From: a bacterium
Lineage (GTDB): Bacteria > Joyebacterota > Joyebacteria > Joyebacterales > Joyebacteraceae
Length of the DNA stretch: 64,000 nt
NCBI GenBank assembly: GCA_025782395.1
Contig: JALGZD010000131.1
Coordinates: 1 to 64,000, forward strand
Direction: 5' to 3'
Positions 8,804-16,239 of this stretch are shown here, in pieces. The translations under genes were made by a program, and so were the position numbers. Numbering within the stretch: the first letter of the stretch is position 1; each line of letters starts with the position of its first letter. The notes below the pieces were generated by a model. That model did no database searches. It saw only the letters and a list, made by a program, of their open reading frames with translations, and was not told the DNA's origin.

Positions 8804-9787
8804 ATGAAGAAGCACTTCTTCAGCGGGATACAACCGAGCGGTCGGCTTCACATCGGGAACTACCTTGGTGCGATCAAGCAGTGGATAGATCTTCAGGATG
8901 AGTACGAGCCCGTGTTCGGCATCGTTGACTATCATGCGATAACGGCCCCGTACGATCCCAGCGAAATGCCCACGCGCATCCTGGATGCGGCGGCCGGCTA
9001 TCTTGCGGCGGGGCTTGATCCGGACAAGAGCATTCTCATGATCCAGTCGCGCGTGAGCGAGCACACGGAGCTGGCGTGGATACTCAATTGCCAGACATCA
9101 ATGGGGCGCCTGTCGCGCATTCCGACGTTCAAGGAGAAGGTGAGACAGACTCCCGGAGAGGTCGGCATGGGGCTCTTCGACTACCCGGTGCTGATGGCCG
9201 CCGACATCCTGCTCTACAAATCCCGCATAGTTCCCGTGGGGGAGGACCAGGTTCCGCATCTCGAGTTCACGAGAGAGATCGCAAGGAAGTTCAACGCAAC
9301 GTTCGGCGACACCTTCCCGGAGCCTGCGGAGGTACTGGGTACGGGAGCAAAGGTGATGGGTCTCGACGGCGAGAACAAAATGAGCAAGAGCCTCGACAAT
9401 TGTATCTATCTGGACGATTCCGATGAGGATCTACAGAGGAAAATAGCGACCGCCAAGACTGACCCGGCGCGGAAGCGACGCGACGATCCGGGGAACCCCG
9501 ACGTCTGCAATATCTACGGCTATCACAAGATCTTCTCGACTCCCGAGGAGCTGGAGTACTGTGGGAAAGGATGCAGGAGCGCAGGCATCGGTTGTGTGGA
9601 GTGCAAGAAGATACTGGTCGCCCATCTTGAGGAGACCATCGCTCCACTCAGAGAGAAGCGGAACGAGCTTCTGGCGAAGCCCGATGCCATCACGGAGATA
9701 TTGCTGGCCGGCTCTGACCGCGCGCAGAAGATAGCCAGGGAGACGATGGTGGAGGTCAAGAGCCGCATAGGGCTGACCTTCGGGTAG
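8804..9787 (+). CDS. trpS: tryptophanyl-tRNA synthetase with four-Cys [4Fe-4S] motif
   Basis: 327 residues, the usual bacterial TrpRS length. The class I signatures are present: HIGH-like GRLHIGNYLGA near the N-terminus and KMSKS at residues 192-196. It charges tRNA-Trp with tryptophan in the cytoplasm. Four cysteines in the C-terminal tRNA-binding part, Cys235, Cys257, Cys264 and Cys267, form C-x21-C-x6-C-x2-C. This is nearly the spacing described for the [4Fe-4S]-binding TrpRS of Thermotoga maritima (C-x22-C-x6-C-x2-C). A fifth Cys (253) lies between. Start ATG at 8804 is preceded by a GGGAGATGAG ribosome-site region. Most bacterial TrpRS lack the cluster. Confidence 0.95.
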   Translation: MKKHFFSGIQPSGRLHIGNYLGAIKQWIDLQDEYEPVFGIVDYHAITAPYDPSEMPTRILDAAAGYLAAGLDPDKSILMIQSRVSEHTELAWILNCQTSMGRLSRIPTFKEKVRQTPGEVGMGLFDYPVLMAADILLYKSRIVPVGEDQVPHLEFTREIARKFNATFGDTFPEPAEVLGTGAKVMGLDGENKMSKSLDNCIYLDDSDEDLQRKIATAKTDPARKRRDDPGNPDVCNIYGYHKIFSTPEELEYCGKGCRSAGIGCVECKKILVAHLEETIAPLREKRNELLAKPDAITEILLAGSDRAQKIARETMVEVKSRIGLTFG

Positions 9788-9852
9788 CGGGCACAGGGTG
9801 ATCGTTCCGTGCGAGAAAAGTGACCCGGGCATCGCAATAGGGAGATACAACA

Positions 9853-10506
9853 ATGGCCGAAGAGCGCAACGAGCAATGGGTGCTGTTTGTTCTTGCCGCA
9901 ATTGCCATTGGCTACTTTGTCTACCTCAAGCACGATGTGATAAAGATAGACCGCAAGACAATCAACAAGCTGTCCTCCGCCATTCCGTACGTCGTGGCTC
10001 CGCTGTTCGCAATTCTGAGCGCGACATGGAAGAAGCGCAGGGCCGCGGCAGCGCGGAAACAGTGGAACGAGGGCGCGCTCCGAGAGGGCATCGTTCGCGA
10101 GGAGTCCGGAATCAGCGTTCGCTTCGTGGACGGAAGGAGCAGCCGACCCTTCAGGGCCGACGTCAGACTGACGCGTATGGCGTTCTACGTTTTCGACAGG
10201 TCCGGCAAGCGGAACCCGATGCGATTCCTCATTAATCTCGAATCTGTGAACGAACTCGGCATCTTCGACGCCAGGCTTGACAGGCAAGGCGGAGGTCCAA
10301 TCACCGTGACGGTGCAGATCGTGGGCAGAGTCGAGATGGGGATAGAGCTGACCAGCGTCAATCCAGAGGGGTGGTGGGTGGATATCAGAAGGGCACTCCG
10401 CCTGAGTTCTGATTTGAGAGACAGCACTGGACGGCCTGGGCCGGAACAGCCGGAGCGCGACGGCCACAAGGTCTCCCCGCGGTCTACCGCACTCGGGACG
10501 CCGTAG
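9853..10506 (+). CDS. hypothetical membrane-anchored protein
   Basis: 217 residues. Two hydrophobic segments near the N-terminus (about residues 9-25 and 45-58) flank a short charged loop and are followed by a Lys/Arg-rich stretch, so the larger C-terminal part should be cytoplasmic. That part (about residues 75-190) alternates beta strands (FRADVRLTRMAFYVF, ITVTVQIVGRVEMGIELT) and could be a PH-like or PilZ-like barrel, but I do not recognise a family. The last 30 residues are polar and probably disordered. Start ATG has AGGGAGA nine bases upstream. It lies between trpS and a sugar-phosphate mutase with no clear functional link. Confidence 0.7.
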   Translation: MAEERNEQWVLFVLAAIAIGYFVYLKHDVIKIDRKTINKLSSAIPYVVAPLFAILSATWKKRRAAAARKQWNEGALREGIVREESGISVRFVDGRSSRPFRADVRLTRMAFYVFDRSGKRNPMRFLINLESVNELGIFDARLDRQGGGPITVTVQIVGRVEMGIELTSVNPEGWWVDIRRALRLSSDLRDSTGRPGPEQPERDGHKVSPRSTALGTP

Positions 10507-10566
10507 TTACGGGGAAGCATAACCGCACAACGAGAGATGTTTTCTGCGACCACCGAGAGGAACGAG

Positions 10567-11922
10567 ATGAAGAGCTACATCTTCAGGGAGTACGACATCC
10601 GCGGCGTCGTCGGCACAGATCTTACCGATGAAGTGGTGCGCGATATCGGTCGTGGCTTCGGTACGTATGTGAGGCGGCACGGCGGGAAGACAATCTCTCT
10701 GGGCGGGGACGTCCGGCACTCGACCAGACCGTTCATGGCGCTTGTCACCGAGGGCGCCAATTCGGTAGGAATAGACGTCGTGGACGTCGGTATGGTCCCT
10801 ACGCCGGCTCTCTACTTCACGCTATACGAACTCCCCATCGATGGTTCCATGATGATCACAGGCAGCCACAATCCTCCCGACATGAACGGGTTCAAGATGA
10901 ATCTCGGCAAGGACTCGGTCTTTGGTGAGGAGATCCAGAAGATCCGCAAGATCATCGAGGACGCCGACTACGAGGTGGGAGAGGGAAGCCGTTCGACCGC
11001 GGAGATACTCGACGCATATACGAACGCGGTGCGTCAGCGCATCCACCTCGAACGACCCCTCAAGGTCGTCGCGGACTGCGGAAACGGCTGTGCGAGTCTC
11101 GTCGCCAGGGACCTTTTGACCGGACTCGGATGCGAGGTGATCTCGCTCTTCTGCGAGCCGGACGGAGACTTCCCCGGCCATCATCCCGACCCGACCGTGA
11201 TGGAGTACATCACCGACCTTATCGCCGCAGTCAAGGAGCACGGCGCCGATATCGGCATCGGCTACGACGGTGACGCCGACCGGGTTGGTGTGGTCGACGA
11301 GAACGGCGAGGTTGTCTTCGCCGACAAGATGCTTGCGCTTCTTGCCCGAGAGGTCCTCGCAAAGGGGCCGGCTGAGATCATCTTCGACGTGAAATGCTCG
11401 CAGGCGTTGATTGAGGATATCAAGGCTCACGGTGGGACACCGACGATGTGGAAGACAGGGCATTCGCTTCTCAAGCAGAAGATGCGGGAGACCGGGGCCC
11501 CGATCGGGGGAGAGATGAGTGGACACATGGTCCTGGCCGACGACTTCTACCCGATCGATGACGCCGTCTATGCATCCTGCAGGATCCTCCAGATGCTGTC
11601 ACGGACAGAGGAGACGCTCTCCCGGATGGTGAGCACGATCCCGAAGTACCATGCGACGCCGGAGATACGCGGCGAGACTGTCGATGATGCGACTAAGTTT
11701 GAGATGGTCGGGAAGGCCGTGGAGTTCTTCAGGGCGAACTACGACGTCATAGACGTCGACGGCGTTCGAATTCTCTTCGGAGACGGCTGGGGCCTGGTGA
11801 GGGCGTCCAATACGCAGCCGGTCATTGTGATGCGTTTCGAGGCCAAGACCAAGGAACGCCTCGTTGAAATCCAGGAGATCGTGACCGCTAAGCTCCGTGA
11901 GTATGGGGAGATACGCTACTAG
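10567..11922 (+). CDS. phosphomannomutase/phosphoglucomutase
   Basis: 451 residues of the alpha-D-phosphohexomutase family (AlgC/ManB type), which interconverts mannose- or glucose-1-phosphate and the 6-phosphate for nucleotide-sugar synthesis. The phosphoserine loop TGSHNPP (Ser100), the Mg-binding DGDADR and the sugar-binding GEMSGH are all present, as is the C-terminal phosphate-binding RASNTQP. The N-terminus YIFREYDIRG is the family hallmark. I use the ATG at 10567 right before it, with GAGAGG upstream; an in-frame ATG at 10537 would add ten unconserved residues. Sugar nucleotides from this enzyme would feed the surface polysaccharide genes elsewhere in the window. Confidence 0.95.
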   Translation: MKSYIFREYDIRGVVGTDLTDEVVRDIGRGFGTYVRRHGGKTISLGGDVRHSTRPFMALVTEGANSVGIDVVDVGMVPTPALYFTLYELPIDGSMMITGSHNPPDMNGFKMNLGKDSVFGEEIQKIRKIIEDADYEVGEGSRSTAEILDAYTNAVRQRIHLERPLKVVADCGNGCASLVARDLLTGLGCEVISLFCEPDGDFPGHHPDPTVMEYITDLIAAVKEHGADIGIGYDGDADRVGVVDENGEVVFADKMLALLAREVLAKGPAEIIFDVKCSQALIEDIKAHGGTPTMWKTGHSLLKQKMRETGAPIGGEMSGHMVLADDFYPIDDAVYASCRILQMLSRTEETLSRMVSTIPKYHATPEIRGETVDDATKFEMVGKAVEFFRANYDVIDVDGVRILFGDGWGLVRASNTQPVIVMRFEAKTKERLVEIQEIVTAKLREYGEIRY

Positions 11923-11930
11923 TAGCCGGT

Positions 11931-11960
11931 GTGAATACCCCCTGACTCTCTCCGTCTAAG
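11931..11960 (+). promoter_or_regulatory. ECF-type promoter of the sigma factor gene (autoregulatory)
   Basis: GTGAATACCCC (11931-11941) followed after 11 bases by CGTCTAAG (11953-11960). The same two blocks with the same spacing occur at 13995-14024. GTCTAA resembles ECF -10 boxes and GAATAC sits at -35, with 15 bases between. The -10 box ends two bases before the ATG at 11962, so transcription must start downstream of it. Confidence 0.7.
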
Positions 11961-11976
11961 GATGCTGCGAGGGATC

Positions 11977-12600
11977 ATGCCTGAGCGCGACCCGAAGGAA
12001 CTCGATCTTGAGAAGGTCCGAGCGAGCCAGGCTGGTGATCGCGAGGCGTTCGACTATCTCATAACGAAGCACAAGGATATCGTCTACGCCGTCGCATTCA
12101 GGTTCGCCAGAGATCAGGATCTCGCTCTGGATCTCGCGCAGGACGTTTTCATCAGGGCATTCAAAGGGATCAAGAGCTTCAAGGGACGTTCGAGGTTCTC
12201 AACTTGGCTCTACCGCATCGCGATCAACACCTGTATTGACTACACGAGGAAGCAGTCACGATCCGTTTCCTCACAGGCCGTTCCTGAAGAGGTAGCCGAG
12301 TACGCTGACAGTGAACCGATCGGGGTCAGGCCTCCCGGCGGGCCGGCGAAGGAGGCCCTGACCGCGGAGCTCGGAGAGCAGATCCAGAAGGCGATCGATG
12401 CGCTCCCCGAGTATCATAAGTCGGTCTTCGTTCTGTACGAGATAGAGGGAATGCCTTACAAGGAGATCGCCGACGTCGTGGGGTGCTCGATAGGAACGGT
12501 CATGTCGCGACTGCATTACGCCCGAAAAAAGCTCAGAACGATGCTCGAGCCGTACGTAGAGGCCGGGCTTGAGGTGACAACGGATCCAGGAAACGAGTAG
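11977..12600 (+). CDS. RNA polymerase ECF sigma factor (RpoE-like)
   Basis: 207 residues with sigma region 2 (EAFDYLITKHKDIVYAVAFR, DLAQDVFIRAF, STWLYRIAIN) and region 4 (LPEYHKSVFVLYEIEG, YKEIADVVGCSIGTVMSR) joined by a 40-residue linker. It directs RNA polymerase to envelope-stress-type promoters. An ATG at 11962 is in frame, but the predicted -10 box ends at 11959, so the transcript would begin near or after it. I therefore prefer the ATG at 11977, preceded by GAGGG. The anti-sigma gene follows four bases after the stop, so the pair is co-transcribed. The promoter shared with the gene at 14111 indicates autoregulation and a local regulon. Confidence 0.93.
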   Translation: MPERDPKELDLEKVRASQAGDREAFDYLITKHKDIVYAVAFRFARDQDLALDLAQDVFIRAFKGIKSFKGRSRFSTWLYRIAINTCIDYTRKQSRSVSSQAVPEEVAEYADSEPIGVRPPGGPAKEALTAELGEQIQKAIDALPEYHKSVFVLYEIEGMPYKEIADVVGCSIGTVMSRLHYARKKLRTMLEPYVEAGLEVTTDPGNE

Positions 12601-12603
12601 ACG

Positions 12604-13158
12604 ATGAAGAGAGTATGCCGCATAGAGCGCTACCTGACGGCCTACGCCGATGGCGAGCTTTCCGTGAGGCTTCGCCGGAAGGTCGAGAAGCATCTGGCCT
12701 CTTGCAGAGAGTGCGCGAGGGAGCTTGACTCGATTCGCGGCTTTGATAGAATCCTCAATGAGGTGCCGACGGCGCCCCCGGTCAAAGACGAACAGTGGGC
12801 GCGGTTCGACCGCATCCTCTCCCAGGAGCTCGACAGGGTGGAGAGGAAGGCTTCGCGGCCCGTTCGGCTTCGTGAGGCCAGGCCCGTCTACGGAGATCCA
12901 CGCCGGCGGGCTCTTGCTGCAGCCGGTGTCTGTGCCGTGGCTGTGTTCGCGTTTGTTGCCATTGGTCCATTTGGAATCATGAACGGTCCTGCTGGTTCCA
13001 GTGGCGGCAATTCCTGTATTGTTGAGTCGCTCGAGACGCTGTCGGTCGGCTACACGCCGATGGCTTTCACGTCGAACGACCCTGAGATGACAATCATCTG
13101 GGTGTTCGCCGAAGAAGTGGACGGGAATATCAGAGGAAACGGTCCCGGCGCGATGTAG
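12604..13158 (+). CDS. membrane-anchored zf-HC2 anti-sigma factor
   Basis: 184 residues. The N-terminal zinc-binding domain has ADGELS then H-x3-C-x2-C (HLASCREC), the signature of ZAS anti-sigma factors. One transmembrane helix follows at about residues 100-122 (AAAGVCAVAVFAFVAIGPFG), leaving a 60-residue exported tail. It should hold the ECF factor at 11977 inactive until an envelope signal triggers release, by proteolysis or zinc/redox change. The start lies four bases after the sigma stop. The periplasmic part, which ends in acidic and Gly-rich sequence, has no family that I recognise. Confidence 0.88.
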   Translation: MKRVCRIERYLTAYADGELSVRLRRKVEKHLASCRECARELDSIRGFDRILNEVPTAPPVKDEQWARFDRILSQELDRVERKASRPVRLREARPVYGDPRRRALAAAGVCAVAVFAFVAIGPFGIMNGPAGSSGGNSCIVESLETLSVGYTPMAFTSNDPEMTIIWVFAEEVDGNIRGNGPGAM

Positions 13159-13255
13159 TGAAAGGGCCGTTGATTCCGTCGGGTTGCTGACGCACACGCA
13201 TGCCGAAGGAGATGTGTGAATTGTCACGTTGTGCGTGAATCCAGCGAAGGACACT

Positions 13256-13777
13256 ATGCGCATCGTTGCTAAGACTCTCCTTACAAGTCTGATCGCTATC
13301 TTGGTTTCCTCTTCGCTTTCACTTGCGAAAGACGTGACCGTCGAGGTGACGTCGATCGCGGCCGCAGCGGTTTCCGCCGAGGCTCTCTCCAGATCCGGCG
13401 GCCCCGCCGTGGACTCCGAGATCGAAGCCTTGGCGCCGAAACTGCAATCGCTCTTTGCCTACAACAGCTACTCGTTCCTCGGGCTCGTCAGATCTGAGAC
13501 CGAGTTCGGTGGTTCTGTCAGACTGGAACTCCCCGAGCACTTTGTGCTCGAGGTAAGGCCCGAGCGCTTCGAGAAAGAGGGGATCGGCCGGATCGAGATG
13601 ATGGTTACCCTCTTGAAGGACATCCGAACAGAGGTAGCCGGAGCGGGACGCGGTCAGCCAAGAGAAGAAATCATCCTCAGGACGAAAATACGGCTTGAGA
13701 ACGGCGGCACCGTGCTACTGGGTGGTCCCCCGATCAGTGGTGGAATACTCGTCCTGGCGCTTTCCGCAAGAGGGTAG
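13256..13777 (+). CDS. hypothetical exported protein of the ECF sigma locus
   Basis: 173 residues with a clear signal peptide (MRIVAKTLLTSLIAILVSSSLSLA) and a mature part of alternating strands, such as GGSVRLELPEHFVLEVRPE. The C-terminal half repeats strand-turn-strand patterns (EEIILRTKIRLENGG, TVLLGGPP, GGILVLALSARG), which suggests a small periplasmic beta protein; I know no family for it. Start ATG at 13256 has AAGGA upstream; the open frame extends to 13229 without a ribosome site. It lies 97 bases after the anti-sigma gene in the same orientation, so it may be in the same transcript and be a target or sensor of the stress response. Confidence 0.65.
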   Translation: MRIVAKTLLTSLIAILVSSSLSLAKDVTVEVTSIAAAAVSAEALSRSGGPAVDSEIEALAPKLQSLFAYNSYSFLGLVRSETEFGGSVRLELPEHFVLEVRPERFEKEGIGRIEMMVTLLKDIRTEVAGAGRGQPREEIILRTKIRLENGGTVLLGGPPISGGILVLALSARG

Positions 13778-14110
13778 AGCAGGGTCGCGCGTGGCGTGGC
13801 GGTGTGTGAGGCGCGCGGGCCGAAGAAGGATAGAGCAGGAGCAGTACAGGAGGCTCTGCAGCACGCGATGTGCGCCCGGCCGGACCAGCGATGGTGCGGC
13901 CGGTTCTGTTTGTGGACTATACTACAAGGCCACAAACTGTGCAATGTGCGCGGACAGCGGGGGGCAAGCCCGCGCACGGCCGACTTGCCCGTTCGTGAAT
14001 ACCCCTTTTGGGCTCGCGTCTAAGACTTCAGCAAGGGGAAGACGGGCACGGTCAGCGGGAAGACTCTCAGATCGTGACACACCGTTGAGGACCCCGGGGA
14101 GGTGATTCCG
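13778..14110. other. intergenic region holding an ECF promoter
   Basis: 333 bases without a gene. It contains an inverted repeat (GTGCGCGG ... CCGCGCAC, about 13947-13976) and the ECF-type promoter at 13995-14024, then an untranslated leader of about 80 bases before the DUF4384 gene. I see no ribosome-site-supported small gene. Confidence 0.5.
13995..14024 (+). promoter_or_regulatory. ECF-type promoter of the DUF4384 gene
   Basis: GTGAATACCCC (13995-14005) then, after 11 bases, CGTCTAAG (14017-14024). Both blocks and the spacing are identical to those upstream of the sigma factor gene, while the intervening bases differ. Confidence 0.72.
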
Positions 14111-15628
14111 ATGATGCGAGTGCTGGAGCTTTCGACATTCCGCCGGTTGGTTTACCGGCTTCTGGCCGCCGCACTTCTGGTGACGGTCCTGACTACATTG
14201 CCTGCGCACGCCGAAGTGACTGTCGGAGCGGCAAGACCCTCCAAACCCGCGGATCCACTGAAGGCTGCAATCGTTCCTGGAACAGATGTCGCAGAGCCGC
14301 TGAAGCCCGCTGTCATGCCGGGGACTGGCGTCGCAGAGCCGCCGAAGGCTGGCGTGCTTCCGGGGAGTGAGGCCGCCGAGCCTCAGCAAGTACCCCCATA
14401 TTTCAAGCATCCAGATGTTGAGCACGTATGGGATCCGCCAGGGGCGCCGCACGGGGGCACTGTAATAGAAGGCGCTCAGGGACGCATCGTTGTCGATCCG
14501 AACCCCGACTGGGGCGATTGGCATGACACAGACGACATCTACTATTACTATCAGCCTGGTGGACTTCGCATCGATGTATGGATAGACCGTGGCGAGTGGG
14601 CGACGTATCGGCCGGGGGAGGAAATATGGGTCTACTTCCGGGTCAACCGCCCCTGCTACGTAACGATACTCGACTACACGACTGACGGAAGGGTGGAGGT
14701 TCTCTATCCAAACAGGTGGTCCAGCTCATCTGGAGTCTATCCGGGACGCGTCTACAGAGTTCCGGATGACTGGAGAAGCTCCCTCCGCATCGCTGGGCCG
14801 GGGGGCATGGAGACGCTGGTAGCCTGCGCTCACGAGCTCCCCTGGCCCAGTGGATCACACGGCCCCTGGCTTCCGTCGTATCGTTCATGGGTGTTCCGTG
14901 GCTCGGTCGGCGGCTGGGGCGGACGTGCGGGCGTAGTGATCGAGGGCGGACACGATCGTCCTTCCTTGCACCGTGGGCGCGTTGTTGTCGGTAAGCCCCG
15001 TGGCCGCGTCCTTGCCGGTGTGCCCAGCGGTCGCGTTGTTGCTGGTGGACCTCGCTGGAACTCCTGGCGCGACTGGTGGCCCGTGCACACCGAATGGCAT
15101 AACTACCCGGGTAGATGGGCCTACGACTCCGTCAGCTTCAGGGTGGCATCGGACTGGTGGGACGATGACTACTGGGGAGGCTACTTGTGGGAGCGGGATG
15201 ACTGGGACGACGATGACTGGGACGACGACTGGGACGGGGGTTCGTGGAACGGTCACGGCCAGGGGAAACCGCTTCTGGATGACCACTTCTGCATGAGTCG
15301 TCCGTCTGATGCGTTTCTCCACGAGATACACTGTCGCGGCGAGGCAGCATACGTGTCGATCGACTGTACCGAGAGCAGGCGCGGAGATCCGACGGAGATA
15401 GTCGGGCGACTGAGTTGGAATGACGGTTGGGGCACAGAGACGCTCTTCCGTCTCGATGTCGAAGGCAGGCACGGGGAGATCCCGAGGGAGGGACGGGTGT
15501 TCGTAACTACCGACGGACCACTGCGTGTCGAGATAGAGATAACCGATGTCAGACTGGTCAAGCCCAATCCCTGGAAACCTCATCGCATCAAATCGATCCG
15601 GTTCAGGGTCAGGGCGACCGGCTGCTGA
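14111..15628 (+). CDS. exported DUF4384 protein with two sets of short repeats
   Basis: 505 residues with a signal peptide (cleavage near AHA-E35). Three 14-residue repeats ending AEP follow (residues 50-91: consensus LKxAVxPGTxVAEP). Next comes a DUF4384 domain, around RIDVWIDRGEWATYRPGEEI and VNRPCYVTILDYTTDG, a beta-sandwich found in exported or surface proteins and in some serine/threonine-kinase-linked proteins. A Gly/Arg stretch then holds three 9-residue repeats (GRVVVGKPR, GRVLAGVPS, GRVVAGGPR), followed by an Asp/Trp-rich segment and a C-terminal beta domain. The ATG at 14111 has GGGGAGG eight bases upstream; the GTG at 14102 overlaps that site. The ECF promoter ahead implies induction by the sigma factor at 11977. 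Confidence 0.82.
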   Translation: MMRVLELSTFRRLVYRLLAAALLVTVLTTLPAHAEVTVGAARPSKPADPLKAAIVPGTDVAEPLKPAVMPGTGVAEPPKAGVLPGSEAAEPQQVPPYFKHPDVEHVWDPPGAPHGGTVIEGAQGRIVVDPNPDWGDWHDTDDIYYYYQPGGLRIDVWIDRGEWATYRPGEEIWVYFRVNRPCYVTILDYTTDGRVEVLYPNRWSSSSGVYPGRVYRVPDDWRSSLRIAGPGGMETLVACAHELPWPSGSHGPWLPSYRSWVFRGSVGGWGGRAGVVIEGGHDRPSLHRGRVVVGKPRGRVLAGVPSGRVVAGGPRWNSWRDWWPVHTEWHNYPGRWAYDSVSFRVASDWWDDDYWGGYLWERDDWDDDDWDDDWDGGSWNGHGQGKPLLDDHFCMSRPSDAFLHEIHCRGEAAYVSIDCTESRRGDPTEIVGRLSWNDGWGTETLFRLDVEGRHGEIPREGRVFVTTDGPLRVEIEITDVRLVKPNPWKPHRIKSIRFRVRATGC

Positions 15629-15720
15629 AGAATTGTGCTCGATCGTTCCATGCCGCGCACGGCCGGCTCGGGAATGAAGAGTCGTGTTCGAGAGAGGCTG
15701 GACGAGAGGAGGTCTTGAAG

Positions 15721-16239
15721 ATGAGACCGACAGTGCGCAAACTCTGGTTGCTTGCAGCGGTAGTGATTCTACCGGCGGCTATTTCCGGCTGCATAGTCTG
15801 TCCGTGGTGCTGGGACTACGAGTACTACCCACCGAGGATGGCGCAGATCCACGTTCACGCGCTCGATTACTACACGGGCACGCCGATCAACTGGGCGTCG
15901 GTCGACCTGCGTGAAAGCGAGTGGTGGGATTGGGACTACATAGGAACGTGGCCCGTGAACGGCGCCGGCTACACCTCGGTCTACGGCGGGTATCTCTACA
16001 GGCACGGTCATGGGGGTCCGGAGGACAGAGTCTTCAGAGTCACTGTCTACGCTTCGGGCTACCAGTCGGAGAGCTACACACTGGAGCTTGACTACTACCA
16101 TCCGACGGAGAGTCTCTACTTCTACATCGTTCCGTTCCTCGCCCGTGAGGGTCAAGAGGAATTCGGAGATGAAGAATTTCCGTGCGGCAGGGTGTTTGAG
16201 AGTGAACCGCGGGAAGAAGAGCCACGCCAGGCAGGCTAG
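15721..16239 (+). CDS. lipoprotein of the ECF locus
   Basis: 172 residues. The N-terminus is a lipoprotein signal with lipobox AISGC (Cys at about residue 23), so the protein should be lipidated and anchored to a membrane. The mature part is aromatic-rich (CPWCWDYEYYPP) and has a carboxypeptidase-regulatory-like or transthyretin-like beta sandwich (residues about 40-140; ALDYYTGTPINWASVDL ... YASGYQSESYTLEL). The tail is acidic. Start ATG at 15721 has GAGGAGG eight bases upstream; the longer frame from 15427 overlaps the DUF4384 gene. It is probably co-transcribed with that gene. Its stop shares the tetranucleotide CTAG with the stop of the convergent glycosyltransferase gene. Confidence 0.78.
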   Translation: MRPTVRKLWLLAAVVILPAAISGCIVCPWCWDYEYYPPRMAQIHVHALDYYTGTPINWASVDLRESEWWDWDYIGTWPVNGAGYTSVYGGYLYRHGHGGPEDRVFRVTVYASGYQSESYTLELDYYHPTESLYFYIVPFLAREGQEEFGDEEFPCGRVFESEPREEEPRQAG

